From the NCBI GenBank assembly GCA_022509045.1, contig JAFLTZ010000005.1, positions 1 to 48,173 on the forward strand: a stretch of 48,173 nt of DNA, given 5' to 3'. This document shows, in pieces, positions 1 to 8,633 of this stretch; within the stretch, counting starts at the first letter, position 1; every line of letters begins with the position of its first letter. The stretch comes from Muribaculaceae bacterium (GTDB lineage: Bacteria; Bacteroidota; Bacteroidia; Bacteroidales; Muribaculaceae). The notes beneath the pieces were generated by a model. That model did not search any database and was not told the DNA's origin. It saw nothing but the letters and a program-made list of their open reading frames with translations. Position numbers and translations under genes: made by a program.

Positions 1-1
1 C

Positions 2-268
2 GGACGTTTTGGATTCGAGCTTCATTTCCCTTTCATGCTTCAACCTTCTACCACTATATATGGTCTTGCATTTGTTGAAGGTGGTAATGCTTGGACTTCC
101 GTGAAAGATTTTGCTCCGTTTAATATCAAACGTTCTGCAGGTGCTGGGGTGCGTGTATTCCTTCCTATGATTGGTATGATGGGTATTGACTGGGCTTATG
201 GTTTTGACCGCGTATTTGGTGAAAAAGGTGGTAGTCATTTCCACTTCATTCTCGGACAGGAATTCTAA
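2..268 (+). CDS. BamA/Omp85-family outer-membrane barrel, C-terminal fragment
   Basis: This is the 3' end of a gene that begins before the window; the reading frame is open from base 2. The visible 88 or so residues alternate aromatic and hydrophobic residues as in transmembrane beta strands, include a GNAW turn, an AGAGVRVFLP strand and an IDWAYGFD strand, and end in GQEF with a terminal Phe. That pattern is typical of the last strands and the C-terminal sorting signal of BamA/Omp85 proteins, which insert beta-barrels into the outer membrane. Which Omp85 member it is cannot be decided without the POTRA domains. The rmuC gene follows within 15 bp. Confidence 0.75.
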   Translation, partial: GRFGFELHFPFMLQPSTTIYGLAFVEGGNAWTSVKDFAPFNIKRSAGAGVRVFLPMIGMMGIDWAYGFDRVFGEKGGSHFHFILGQEF

Positions 269-282
269 TTGTTTTGTGGCGT

Positions 283-1590
283 ATGACTGTTCCGGTTTTA
301 ATTGTATTTCTAATTTTAGCCTGTGGTGTAATTGGATGGATCTACTATAAGAATCGGCAATTGTCTTTGAAGTTACGTGCTTCTGAAGATAATAATATAA
401 TGTTTAAAACTTCGGTAGAGGCTTTGACCGACAACTTGAATCGAACTCTTCAAGAACGCGACAAGCTCACATTATTAGTGGAACAACTGCGTAGCGATAA
501 CAGCTCAATTAATGTAGAGAAAGCAAAACTTGACGAACGAATATCTTTTCTGAATAATGAAATTATTAGATTGTCAAGTGAAGCTGAAACCCGCTTTAAC
601 AATCTTGCCCAATCCGTACTCGAGAATAAAGCTAAAGCATTCAAAGAATCAAATGAGGCTCGACTATCCGAAATATTGGCTCCATTTAAAGATAATGTTG
701 AAGCTCTTAAGCGAGAAATTAATGAAAAATATGTCACGGAAATAAAAGAACGCAGTGCACTCACTCAACATATCAATTCTTTGATGGAAATGAACCTTAC
801 GCTTGGACGTGAGGCACGTGAATTGTCTGCTGCCTTGCGTGGAAATTCTAAAGTGCAGGGTGATTGGGGTGAGTTTATTTTGAAATCTCTTCTTGAGCGT
901 TCCGGACTCGTTGAAGGCGAAAATTTCAGTGTTCAAGTATCTCGTGATTCTGACGGAGAACTCCTGCGGAATGAGGCTGGAAATATGTTGCGTCCCGATG
1001 TCGTATTATATTTGCCCGATGGTAAGAATTTAGTCATCGACTCAAAAGTATCGCTTACTAATTACATCAACTATATAAATTCTGACGATGATAACGAGCG
1101 GGATAAATTTTACTCTTTGCATCAGCAATCTGTAAAGGCACATATTAACGAATTGAAAACCAAGCGCTATCAGGATTATGTAGGGCATTCCGGAAATTTT
1201 GTCATGATGTTTATTCCCAATGAGGGTGCTTTCCTTGCTGCGCTTAGAAGCTCTTCCAATTTGTTGCAATACGCCTACGATTCTCATGTGATATTGCTTA
1301 GTCCGTCGAATCTTATGGCTACGGTTGAACTGGTTCGACAGATTTGGCAGCATGACAAGCAAACAAAAAATGCTATCGCAATTGCAGAAGAAGCGGGTAA
1401 ATTATATGATAAATTTGTAACCTTCCACGATGACCTTACGAAGATTGGTAAAGCCTTGGAGGTCGCTAATGTGGCCTATGGGGCAAGTGTGAAAAAACTT
1501 TCTTCAGGTACTGGAAACTTATTGGGTAGGGTAGAGAAACTGAAAGAAATGGGAGCTAAAGCCTCAAAATCACTGCCTATGCCTAAGTAA
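283..1590 (+). CDS. rmuC: RmuC-family DNA recombination protein
   Basis: The protein has one N-terminal transmembrane segment (about residues 3-22), a long charged coiled coil (about 25-180) and a conserved C-terminal RmuC domain containing QGDWGEFIL, the stretch PDVVLYLPDGKNLVIDSKVS and MFIPNEGAF. RmuC proteins are thought to limit rearrangements at inverted repeats and have a nuclease-like core; the biochemistry is poorly defined. The ATG at 283 is preferred; a TTG at 274 would add three residues. Its length of about 435 aa is normal. It follows the BamA-type gene closely and is followed by a good promoter for the next gene, so it probably ends its transcription unit. Confidence 0.9.
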   Translation: MTVPVLIVFLILACGVIGWIYYKNRQLSLKLRASEDNNIMFKTSVEALTDNLNRTLQERDKLTLLVEQLRSDNSSINVEKAKLDERISFLNNEIIRLSSEAETRFNNLAQSVLENKAKAFKESNEARLSEILAPFKDNVEALKREINEKYVTEIKERSALTQHINSLMEMNLTLGREARELSAALRGNSKVQGDWGEFILKSLLERSGLVEGENFSVQVSRDSDGELLRNEAGNMLRPDVVLYLPDGKNLVIDSKVSLTNYINYINSDDDNERDKFYSLHQQSVKAHINELKTKRYQDYVGHSGNFVMMFIPNEGAFLAALRSSSNLLQYAYDSHVILLSPSNLMATVELVRQIWQHDKQTKNAIAIAEEAGKLYDKFVTFHDDLTKIGKALEVANVAYGASVKKLSSGTGNLLGRVEKLKEMGAKASKSLPMPK

Positions 1591-1603
1591 AATAGGTTTG
1601 TCT

Positions 1604-1635
1604 ATTGACTTTCGTTCTACAAAATATTATCTTTG
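1604..1635 (+). promoter_or_regulatory. Bacteroidetes-type promoter for the nitroreductase gene
   Basis: The -7 box TATCTTTG at 1628-1635 fits TAnnTTTG exactly, with a -33 TTG at 1605-1607 about 20 bp upstream. The ATG of the downstream gene is at 1663. Confidence 0.6.
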
Positions 1636-1662
1636 TGTTTAATTTGTCAATTTCTATTTAAT

Positions 1663-2217
1663 ATGAATTCATTTCACGATTTATTGATACAGCGCCACAG
1701 TATACGCAAATTTACAAATCAACCCGTTGATTCGGAGCATGTTAAACTTATTCTCGAAGCTGCTCTCATGGCTCCGTCTTCAAAACGTTCTATGCCCTGG
1801 GAATTTCTTGTCGTTGAGGATAAAGACATATTACGGCAAATTAGTAAATGTAGAACAATGGGAACGGTAGCTCTTAATACTTGTCCGCTTGCTATTTTTG
1901 TTATGGCAGATCCGCAAAAGAGTGAGGCTTGGGTAGAGGATGCATCGATTGCTGCCATTCTTATGCAATTGCAAGCAGAAGATTTGGGATTGGGTAGCTG
2001 TTGGATAAACATATATGGAAGATTTACAGCAGATCCTGAAATTACTTCTCAGGATTATATTCGCGAAATTATTGACATTCCGGGTGAACAGCAGATACTT
2101 TGTATTATTGCTATTGGTCATAAGGATGAGGAACGTAAGCCGTTCGACTTATCACGTATAAAATGGGAAAAAGTACACATTCCTACATATTCACAAACCG
2201 ACAACGTTACAGAGTAG
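1663..2217 (+). CDS. Nitroreductase-family flavoprotein
   Basis: A 184-residue single-domain nitroreductase-fold protein, expected to bind FMN and use NAD(P)H to reduce nitro compounds, quinones or related substrates. It has the N-terminal RHSIRKF motif that contacts the FMN phosphate, APSSKRSMPWEF in the cofactor region, and the GLGSCWI segment near the C terminus. The ATG at 1663 is used rather than an upstream TTG at 1633, because homologues begin just before the RRSIR-like motif and 1633 lies on the promoter. Its 3' end overlaps the next gene by 55 bp, which suggests co-transcription. The substrate is unknown. Confidence 0.88.
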   Translation: MNSFHDLLIQRHSIRKFTNQPVDSEHVKLILEAALMAPSSKRSMPWEFLVVEDKDILRQISKCRTMGTVALNTCPLAIFVMADPQKSEAWVEDASIAAILMQLQAEDLGLGSCWINIYGRFTADPEITSQDYIREIIDIPGEQQILCIIAIGHKDEERKPFDLSRIKWEKVHIPTYSQTDNVTE

Positions 2218-2996
2218 CTCTTATTGGTGCCGGTAATGTGGCTTGGCATTTAGTTCCGGCTATTGCTGAGTCACATGATTTAGTCGCTATATATAGTCGT
2301 TCGTATGCGTCTGCCGATGCATTGGCAAAAAAAAACACACAGCTGGGACACTTGGTGGGACAGATAAATTCGTTATCCGGTGTTCAGGAATTTGCCGATG
2401 CAGATATATATATTATTTCTGTATCCGATAGTGCTTTGTTGGATGTTGTAAATCTTATTGAACAAAAAAAACACAATCGTGGGACACTTTTTCTTCACAC
2501 ATCAGGAAGTATGCCAATGAATGTCCTTAGCAATCTATCTGATTGTTATGGCGTGTTTTATCCTTTACAATCTTTCACAAAGTCTGCTGAATTGAATTTT
2601 CGAGAGGTCCCTATATTGATTGAAGCAAACTCTGTAGAACACACACTTGTTCTTGAGAAATTTGCGTCTTCAATCTCTGACACTGTTCTACATATTAATA
2701 GTAGTCAGCGGCGCACTATTCATATTGCTGCAGTTTTTGCATGCAATTTTGCAAATGCATTATGGGACATTGCACATAAACAATTGGAACGTGAGAATAT
2801 CCCTTTTTCAATTCTCATGCCGTTACTTAAAAATACATTGGCAAAATTGTCTGTGATGACTCCTGCTTTAGCTCAAACCGGACCGGCTGCTCGTGGTGAT
2901 AAGGACCTTATGCAATCTCATATCGATTCATTATCAGGAGAAGAAAAAGAAATTTACTCGCTAATCTCAAATTATATTTTAAATCATCGACAATAA
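2163..2996 (+). CDS. Rossmann-fold and DUF2520 domain protein
   Basis: The N terminus carries a dinucleotide-binding fingerprint (VALIGAGNVA, residues 18-27) followed by a Rossmann domain; the C-terminal half is all-helical, as in DUF2520 proteins related to F420/NADP and ketopantoate-type oxidoreductases. Conserved features include SGSMP and GVFYPLQSFTK. The substrate is not known for the family. The only plausible start, ATG 2163, lies inside the nitroreductase gene; no later start leaves the nucleotide-binding motif intact. Two long A-runs (9 and 8 bases near 2327 and 2464) lie inside the gene. It precedes a KdsC-type gene, a common Bacteroidales neighbourhood. Confidence 0.85.
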   Translation: MGKSTHSYIFTNRQRYRVALIGAGNVAWHLVPAIAESHDLVAIYSRSYASADALAKKNTQLGHLVGQINSLSGVQEFADADIYIISVSDSALLDVVNLIEQKKHNRGTLFLHTSGSMPMNVLSNLSDCYGVFYPLQSFTKSAELNFREVPILIEANSVEHTLVLEKFASSISDTVLHINSSQRRTIHIAAVFACNFANALWDIAHKQLERENIPFSILMPLLKNTLAKLSVMTPALAQTGPAARGDKDLMQSHIDSLSGEEKEIYSLISNYILNHRQ

Positions 2997-3003
2997 TATA
3001 TAT

Positions 3004-3528
3004 ATGAGTTCAATTAATTACGATTTATCCAAAATTAAGGCTGTTGCATTCGACGTTGACGGGGTATTGTCTCCATCTACTATACCTTTACATCCGTCAG
3101 GTGAGCCGATGAGAATGGTTAATATTAAAGATGGTTACGCGATACAGCTTGCTATTAAATATGGTTACAAAATAGCGATAATTACAGGAGCTGACACGAA
3201 TGCTTTAAAAGTGAGGTTTGAAGGTTTGGGCGTAAAAGATATATTTCTTAAATCTGCGGTAAAACTGCCTGTTTTGGAATCTTGGATGAGAACAAATTTA
3301 CTTTCGGCCGATGAAGTCGCTTTTGTCGGTGATGATATCCCGGATATTGAAGCTATGAAAGCTGTGGGGCTTTCTGTTGCTCCGGCTGATGCGGCAATTG
3401 ATGTTAAAGAAATTGCTAATTACATATCTCCGGTCATTGGTGGATATGGTGTAGGACGGGATGTGCTTGAACAAATTATGCGTGCTCAAAAACGTTGGTT
3501 GTCAGACAAACATGCGTTCGGTTGGTAA
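3004..3528 (+). CDS. kdsC: KdsC-type 3-deoxy-D-manno-octulosonate 8-phosphate phosphatase (HAD)
   Basis: A 174-aa capless HAD phosphatase. Motif I is FDVDGVLSPS (nucleophile D17, acid/base D19), motif II is IITGAD, and motif IV is GDDIPD (residues 109-114). These and the length match KdsC, which dephosphorylates KDO-8-phosphate in lipid A inner-core synthesis and works as a cytoplasmic tetramer. It starts 7 bp after the DUF2520 gene and is probably co-transcribed with it. Other short HAD phosphatases share the fold, so the substrate is inferred. Confidence 0.85.
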   Translation: MSSINYDLSKIKAVAFDVDGVLSPSTIPLHPSGEPMRMVNIKDGYAIQLAIKYGYKIAIITGADTNALKVRFEGLGVKDIFLKSAVKLPVLESWMRTNLLSADEVAFVGDDIPDIEAMKAVGLSVAPADAAIDVKEIANYISPVIGGYGVGRDVLEQIMRAQKRWLSDKHAFGW

Positions 3529-3561
3529 CTTCTAAGTGAAATATGCAGAAAATTGTGTAAT

Positions 3562-3590
3562 TTTGTTGTATATAGATTATTATTACTTTG
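3562..3590 (+). promoter_or_regulatory. Possible promoter for engB
   Basis: TTACTTTG at 3583-3590 is one base off TAnnTTTG, and TTTG at 3562-3565 sits about 18 bp upstream. The next start codon is at 3617. Confidence 0.4.
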
Positions 3591-3616
3591 CAGATTGAAT
3601 ATTAAGAGATAGGTAT

Positions 3617-4222
3617 ATGTTAATTAAAACAGCAGAATTTAAAATAAGTAATAGTGATGTTACCAAATGTCCTGCAACAAACTTCCCCGAATATGCATTT
3701 ATCGGAAGGTCAAATGTTGGTAAGTCATCGCTAATAAATATGCTCACCGGAAGGAAGTCGCTTGCAAAAACATCTTCAACTCCTGGTAAGACACTTCTAA
3801 TAAATCATTTTTTAATAAACAACAGTTGGTATATAGTTGATTTACCGGGGTATGGCTATGCTGCTCGTAGTAAGTCAAGTCGTGCGGAAATCGATAAAAT
3901 GATAAAGAGTTATATTCTCACTCGGCAAGAAATGACCTCTCTTTTTGTATTGATTGATTCACGACACGAGCCTCAGAAAGTGGATATGGAATTTATTCAT
4001 TGGTTGGGCGAAAATGGTGTACCTTTTGCTATAGTCTTTACAAAACTTGATAAATTAGGTGTTAATGTCGCTAAGCAAAAAATAGAATTGTATAAGCAAC
4101 ATTTGCTTGAAGAATGGGAAGAATTACCGCCAATCTTTTACACATCAAGTGTGGATAATAGAGGTAAGGTAGAATTACTTGATTATATTGATAGCATAAA
4201 CGAACAATTAAAAGAAAAGTAG
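3617..4222 (+). CDS. engB: EngB/YsxC/YihA ribosome-biogenesis GTPase
   Basis: A 201-aa TRAFAC-class GTPase with G1 GRSNVGKSS (30-38), a G2 threonine in the STPGKT segment, G3 DLPGYG (75-80) and G4 TKLD (142-145). EngB assists assembly of the large ribosomal subunit and is essential in many bacteria. Length and motif spacing are normal. recR starts 11 bp downstream and hflX follows, making an engB-recR-hflX run that is probably one operon served by the promoter near 3562-3590. Confidence 0.95.
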   Translation: MLIKTAEFKISNSDVTKCPATNFPEYAFIGRSNVGKSSLINMLTGRKSLAKTSSTPGKTLLINHFLINNSWYIVDLPGYGYAARSKSSRAEIDKMIKSYILTRQEMTSLFVLIDSRHEPQKVDMEFIHWLGENGVPFAIVFTKLDKLGVNVAKQKIELYKQHLLEEWEELPPIFYTSSVDNRGKVELLDYIDSINEQLKEK

Positions 4223-4233
4223 TCTGTTTATTA

Positions 4234-4860
4234 ATGGAACAAGAGTTTGCTTCTCCTTTGCTTGAAAATGCTGTTAGCGAATTCGCTAACTTGCCTGGTA
4301 TCGGCAGAAAAACTGCATTGCGCCTTGTCTTGCATCTACTTCGGCAGGATGAACAGCAATCAATTGCTTTTGCTGAAGCTATTACTAAACTGCGCACTCA
4401 AATCCGTTATTGTCAGCAATGTCATAATATTTCTGATACAGATGTCTGTCCTATTTGCGAGAATCCAATGCGAGACCATTCTGTGATTTGTGTAGTTGAA
4501 AACGTAAAGGATGTAATGAATATAGAGAACACACACCAGCATTCCGGAGTTTATCATGTGCTTGGTGGGCTCATATCTCCTATGGATGGAATCGGTCCGA
4601 AAGATATAGAGATTGAATCCTTAATAGAAAGAGTAAATAATGGTGGTATTAAGGAAGTGATACTTGCTTTGAGTACAACAATGGAAGGCGATACAACTAA
4701 CTTTTACATTTATCGGCGTTTGCAGGATACTCCTGTAAAAGTTACACAGATTGCGAGAGGAGTATCTATGGGAAATCAACTTGAATATACCGATGAGCTT
4801 ACGTTGGGTCGTTCTATTATTAACCGCACATTGTTTTCTGATTCATTTTCTGCTAAATAA
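4234..4860 (+). CDS. recR: Recombination protein RecR
   Basis: RecR acts with RecF and RecO to load RecA at single-stranded gaps. The 208-aa protein shows the usual order: a helix-hairpin-helix at [12 protein letters not shown] (about 20-31), a four-cysteine zinc site (C60, C63, C72, C75) and a Toprim domain starting at [10 protein letters not shown] (about 89) and running to about 180. The C-terminal segment THGR-like region is replaced by the usual [18 protein letters not shown] stretch. The ATG at 4234 is 11 bp after engB. Confidence 0.96.
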   Translation: MEQEFASPLLENAVSEFANLPGIGRKTALRLVLHLLRQDEQQSIAFAEAITKLRTQIRYCQQCHNISDTDVCPICENPMRDHSVICVVENVKDVMNIENTHQHSGVYHVLGGLISPMDGIGPKDIEIESLIERVNNGGIKEVILALSTTMEGDTTNFYIYRRLQDTPVKVTQIARGVSMGNQLEYTDELTLGRSIINRTLFSDSFSAK

Positions 4861-4874
4861 CCGACGCTATATCT

Positions 4875-6095
4875 ATGATTGATCAGATTATAAATAAAGA
4901 AATTACCGAGAATGCAGTCCTTGTTGGCCTCATTACGCCACAACAAAATGAAATAAAAGCGAAAGAATATCTTGATGAACTTGAATTTCTCGCTGATACT
5001 GCCGGTGCTGTCACTGTAAAAAAATTCTTCCAACGTTGCGATAATCCTAATCCCCGCACGTTTGTTGGAAAAGGAAAACTTGACGAAATTAGGACATTTA
5101 TCGAGAACAACGAGGTGGGGATTGCTATATTTGATGACGACCTTACTACCAAGCAAGTATCTAATATAGAAAGTGTGCTCAAAGTAAAAATACTTGATAG
5201 AACAAGTCTTATACTCGATATTTTTGCCAAACGAGCGCAGACTGCTAATGCAAAAATGCAGGTAGAACTCGCTCAATATCAATATCTACTTCCTCGACTG
5301 ACTCGTATGTGGACTCACCTTGAGCGTCAAAGAGGTGGTATCGGTATGCGAGGGCCGGGTGAAACGCAGATTGAGACTGACCGTCGTATCATTCTTGATA
5401 AAATTTCTCTGCTCAAAGAGAGGCTTCGTGGATTGGATAAACAAAAAGAGATTCAACGTAAAAATAGAGGAAAACTCACCCGTATTGCACTTGTTGGATA
5501 TACTAATGTTGGAAAATCTACACTTATGAATTTATTGAGTAAAAGTGATGTTTTCGCTGAAAATAAACTCTTTGCCACTTTGGATACTACGGTACGCAAG
5601 GTAATTATTGATAATTTGCCATTCTTGCTGTGTGATACTGTCGGATTCATACGTAAACTGCCAACTCATTTGGTTGAATCTTTCAAAAGCACTCTCGATG
5701 AGGTCCGTGATGCAGATATTCTCGTTCATGTGGTTGATGTTTCACATCCTCAATTTGAAGAACAGATAGAGGTCGTTAATAAGACGTTGTCCGAAATATG
5801 TAATGTTGCTGATAAAGAGCAAATTGTGGTATTTAATAAAATAGATGCATACACTCATGTGCCGAAAGATGAAGATGACCTTACTCCGGTTTTGCGTGAA
5901 AATATACCGTATGATGAACTTAAACGTTCATGGATGTCGCGTATGAATGATAACTGTGTGTTTATTTCGGCTAAGGAGCGCACAAATATTGATGAACTTA
6001 AAACGAAGCTTTATCAAAAAGCAAAGGAAATTCATACCAAGAGATTTCCTTACAACGACTTTCTGTATCACATATACGATGATATCTCTGATTAG
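4875..6095 (+). CDS. hflX: HflX ribosome-associated GTPase
   Basis: HflX splits stalled or stress-inactivated ribosomes. The 406-aa protein has the glycine-rich HflX N-terminal domain (with NPRTFVGKGKLDEI), the linker GGIGMRGPGETQIETDRR, and a GTPase domain with G1 GYTNVGKST from residue 208, G3 DTVGF and G4 NKID. It starts 14 bp after recR. Its stop codon lies one base from the stop codon of the convergent receptor-like gene, with no terminator visible between them, so read-through from either side is possible. Confidence 0.95.
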   Translation: MIDQIINKEITENAVLVGLITPQQNEIKAKEYLDELEFLADTAGAVTVKKFFQRCDNPNPRTFVGKGKLDEIRTFIENNEVGIAIFDDDLTTKQVSNIESVLKVKILDRTSLILDIFAKRAQTANAKMQVELAQYQYLLPRLTRMWTHLERQRGGIGMRGPGETQIETDRRIILDKISLLKERLRGLDKQKEIQRKNRGKLTRIALVGYTNVGKSTLMNLLSKSDVFAENKLFATLDTTVRKVIIDNLPFLLCDTVGFIRKLPTHLVESFKSTLDEVRDADILVHVVDVSHPQFEEQIEVVNKTLSEICNVADKEQIVVFNKIDAYTHVPKDEDDLTPVLRENIPYDELKRSWMSRMNDNCVFISAKERTNIDELKTKLYQKAKEIHTKRFPYNDFLYHIYDDISD

Positions 6096-6096
6096 T

Positions 6097-6741
6097 TCAT
6101 CTTCCGGAGGCTGTAGATTTTTCTATGGTTGAGTCTGTGCTAATAAGTTTTTGTATATCACGTTTTTGGCGTCCCCATTGTAAGTTATATCGGATACTTA
6201 TATAGGGTATGCGCATATTGAGGCGTATGTGCTTTTCGTTTTTGTTCCATCTACTCATTGACATACTGCCCCGATCATATTTACCAAAAGGCATTATGCA
6301 ACCGGTCCCAAATTGCCAACCTTTCCAATTATAATTGAGGTCAATGATATTTAAATCCTCGTCCCATGATAGTTTCTCTCCCATAATGTTGCGTTGAGCA
6401 TGCATATATTGTGCTCCAAATACAAACCCCCAATGCGTAAGTCGAAGGGATGCATTTCCACACCACGAGTTGTTCGTTATTTTATGAATAGTACCCAATG
6501 CCTCATTTACAGACAAAGACGGTATCATTAAATTTGCGAGAAGTTGTATCCCGTTTTTGGAATTGCCACAGGCTCCGTTAGATGGAAAATATACATCCAT
6601 ATCGGCTTTACGTATTATTTGCGAAGCCTCAACTATTATTTCACCCAGTTCTTGAGTTTTTATACTGTCGGTTGTTGTTTCTTGTGCTTTTATTATCTCG
6701 GAGATGATTAGAAATGATAGTAGAATTAGAAAATGTTTCAT
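6097..6741 (-). pseudogene. Outer-membrane TonB-receptor-like protein with the central region missing
   Basis: The 214-aa frame starts with a signal peptide (MKHFLILLSFLII...AQE), then an ELGEIIVEAS segment and a LLANLMIPSLSV segment. These resemble the N-terminal region of large Bacteroidales receptors, where VVV(T/E)A is followed by a plug-like QIP.L.V stretch. At about residue 85 (base 6486) it switches directly to what looks like the extreme C terminus of the same family (GEKLSWDED, WKGWQFGTGC, YNLQWGRQKR). Several hundred residues of barrel would be missing with the frame intact. Such a product is unlikely to form a normal barrel, so it is called a deleted gene. An assembly collapse is also possible. 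The ATG at 6741 precedes the signal peptide. Confidence 0.6.
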
Positions 6742-6781
6742 ACTTTTTGCAGTTAGTTCGTGTCGTTTGTGTATTAGACTA

Positions 6782-6812
6782 AGCGAGCAATGCAAAAGTT
6801 GCACTGCTCGCT
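6782..6812 (-). terminator. Hairpin between the PF04020 gene and the receptor-like gene
   Basis: AGCGAGCA (6782-6789) pairs with TGCTCGCT (6805-6812), and TGCAA (6791-6795) pairs with TTGCA just inside. It lies 31 bp past the stop codon of the minus-strand membrane-protein gene. There is no clear U-run, so the terminator role is inferred from position. Confidence 0.5.
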
Positions 6813-6842
6813 AAATGTTATTGTTTATGTGTTTAACTATGC

Positions 6843-7190
6843 TTAGAACTTTATACCAACAAGTGCTTGAATTATCCAGCATACCACTGCATATATAATG
6901 CTGAATAAAAATGCAGTCCAAAAACCATTCACATGAAACGATGATACGAAGTAGCTTACGAGCATTATCAATAACGTGTTAATGACTAATACGAAAAGAC
7001 CGAGTGTAAGCACCGTAATTGGTAATGATAGTATCATTAATAATGGCTTGATTAGCATATTTACAAGACCTAAAACTATCGCTGTTATTATAGCGCCACC
7101 AAAACTATTAATTGTTACTCCAGGACAAATCCTTGCACTTAAAAACAGTGCCAATGCTGTAAGAAGCAAATTTAGTATTAAAGACCACAT
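6843..7190 (-). CDS. Small membrane protein, PF04020 (phage holin family 4 / YvlD-like)
   Basis: A 115-aa, strongly hydrophobic protein with four predicted membrane segments (about 3-20, 30-50, 55-77 and 88-110). It contains the family signatures LVNMLIKPLLMILSLPIT and TLGLF. Despite the Pfam name, chromosomal members are mostly ordinary inner-membrane proteins of unknown function; nothing here suggests a prophage. It lies 60 bp after the PorT-like gene on the same strand and may be co-transcribed with it. Confidence 0.85.
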   Translation of the reverse strand: MWSLILNLLLTALALFLSARICPGVTINSFGGAIITAIVLGLVNMLIKPLLMILSLPITVLTLGLFVLVINTLLIMLVSYFVSSFHVNGFWTAFLFSIIYAVVCWIIQALVGIKF

Positions 7191-7250
7191 ATCTAAAAAG
7201 TTTTAAATGTTATTTCATTAGTTATAACATTCGTTTTGTGTTTTTGTTCA

Positions 7251-8024
7251 TTAAAAATCATACCCGAGACTCAATGTCCACTCTTTATTTCTTGCTTTTG
7301 CCACATTTTCAAAACCTGAATCATTCCTTGCTATATTCTCAATTCCAGCCATATAATATATAGCTATTGAATATTTGTGTACTATTTTAAATCCGGCTCC
7401 AATTTTGAGACCCCAGTCTTTTGTCTTCATTTGCACATTTTTCATGTCACTGTTGCCGAAGTACGGATATTTGTATATATCCCAACTAACGAAACTGCCC
7501 ACCGGTGCTACCGAAACGGTCGTTTGATTAACTCTCGTATTCCCACCTAATCCTAATGCAAAATATGGTCCTGCTTCCAACTGTAATTGAATTCCTTTGA
7601 TAAGATTCATTTTAAATGAGGCCAAAACAGGGATTTGCAAGTAATATAGTCGGGAATGCTTTTTTACGTATGAGAAATAGCTCGTTTCATCACTCAGTGT
7701 TGTGATATCTGTTCCGTAACTTTTGTTGGAAAAAAATATTCCCGGCTGAAGTGAAAAATATTTCTTGATATTTAAATCTACAACAAATCCGACGTTAAAC
7801 CCATAACCCCAATTTCCTGATGCGTTATACACATCTGTGAACATATCGGAATAATTTGGCGACACATTTGATGATGTAAGCGATGCTCTTACTCCAAGTG
7901 TCAATAATTTTGACGACATCCCTGTATCAAATAAAGTATTGAATTGGGCTTGAGCTTTTTCTGACAGAGTTAGCAACACTGTTAGTGCACTAAAAAAACA
8001 CGCTATAGACCTATATCGAATCAT
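7251..8024 (-). CDS. PorT-like outer-membrane beta-barrel protein
   Basis: A 257-aa protein with a signal peptide ending near AQAQF (about residue 27) and alternating polar/hydrophobic strands: GYGFNVGFVVDLNI, FSLQPGIFFSNKS, LQIPVLASFKM, LQLEAGPYFALGLGG, and a C-terminal WTLSLGYDF ending in Phe. This fits the Bacteroidetes 8-stranded outer-membrane beta-barrel family (PorT-like). The family has no single assigned function; no partner gene is adjacent. Confidence 0.8.
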   Translation of the reverse strand: MIRYRSIACFFSALTVLLTLSEKAQAQFNTLFDTGMSSKLLTLGVRASLTSSNVSPNYSDMFTDVYNASGNWGYGFNVGFVVDLNIKKYFSLQPGIFFSNKSYGTDITTLSDETSYFSYVKKHSRLYYLQIPVLASFKMNLIKGIQLQLEAGPYFALGLGGNTRVNQTTVSVAPVGSFVSWDIYKYPYFGNSDMKNVQMKTKDWGLKIGAGFKIVHKYSIAIYYMAGIENIARNDSGFENVAKARNKEWTLSLGYDF

Positions 8025-8053
8025 TGTATATTATATTGATTGTTTGTATGCTA

Positions 8054-8061
8054 CAAATTTA
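8054..8061 (-). promoter_or_regulatory. Possible -7 box for the PorT-like gene
   Basis: On the minus strand the bases read TAAATTTG, an exact TAnnTTTG match 30 bp before the ATG at 8024. No good -33 box is seen, so confidence is modest. Confidence 0.4.
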
Positions 8062-8109
8062 CGAAAAAAATAGTTTACACTCACCATAAATAATTTTTAT
8101 TGGGCCTAA

Positions 8110-8141
8110 TTGTGGAAATTGAACAAAAATATGTATATTTG
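8110..8141 (+). promoter_or_regulatory. Promoter for sufE
   Basis: The -7 box TATATTTG (8134-8141) matches the consensus, with TTG (8110-8112) about 21 bp upstream. It is divergent from the minus-strand promoter at 8054-8061. Confidence 0.55.
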
Positions 8142-8163
8142 CCTAACAAAAACGTGAAAGTAA

Positions 8164-8595
8164 ATGGAAAGTATTAATGCCGCTCAAGATGAAATTATAG
8201 AGGAATTTTCCGGATTTGACGATTGGATGGATAAATATTCACTAATCATCGAATTGGGTAATTCGCTTGCTCCGATTAAAGATGAATATAAAGTGCCGGA
8301 GTATCTTATTGAGGGTTGCCAAAGTCGTGTATGGCTTTATGCTCAGTTGACAGAGGATAATAAGGTCGTTTTCCAAGCCGACAGTGATGCAATTATTGTA
8401 AAGGGTATTATAGCTTTACTGATTAAGGTGTTGTCTGGCCACACACCCAATGAAATTCTTGATTCAGAACTTTATTTCATTGATGATATAGGCTTGAAAG
8501 AACATCTGTCACCTACACGAAGTAATGGTTTATTGTCTATGGTGAAGCAAATGCGCATGTATGCTCTTGCTTTTAAGTCTAAAATTGAAGTTTAA
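8164..8595 (+). CDS. sufE: SufE-family cysteine-desulfurase partner
   Basis: SufE accepts persulfide sulfur from the SufS desulfurase and passes it on for Fe-S cluster assembly. The 143-aa protein has the key EGCQSRVW motif with the sulfur-accepting cysteine at residue 52 (position 51 in E. coli SufE), and the C-terminal half contains LSPTRSNGL, typical of the family. The rest of the suf operon is not in the window. It has its own promoter just upstream, and the transporter gene follows after 38 bp. Confidence 0.93.
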   Translation: MESINAAQDEIIEEFSGFDDWMDKYSLIIELGNSLAPIKDEYKVPEYLIEGCQSRVWLYAQLTEDNKVVFQADSDAIIVKGIIALLIKVLSGHTPNEILDSELYFIDDIGLKEHLSPTRSNGLLSMVKQMRMYALAFKSKIEV

Positions 8596-8633
8596 CAGAT
8601 AGAAATAATATATTAATCAAATAATTTAATCTT

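Noticed and set aside
6843-7190. Phage holin annotation as a sign of a prophage
   Set aside because: PF04020 proteins are common chromosomal membrane proteins; no other phage genes are nearby.
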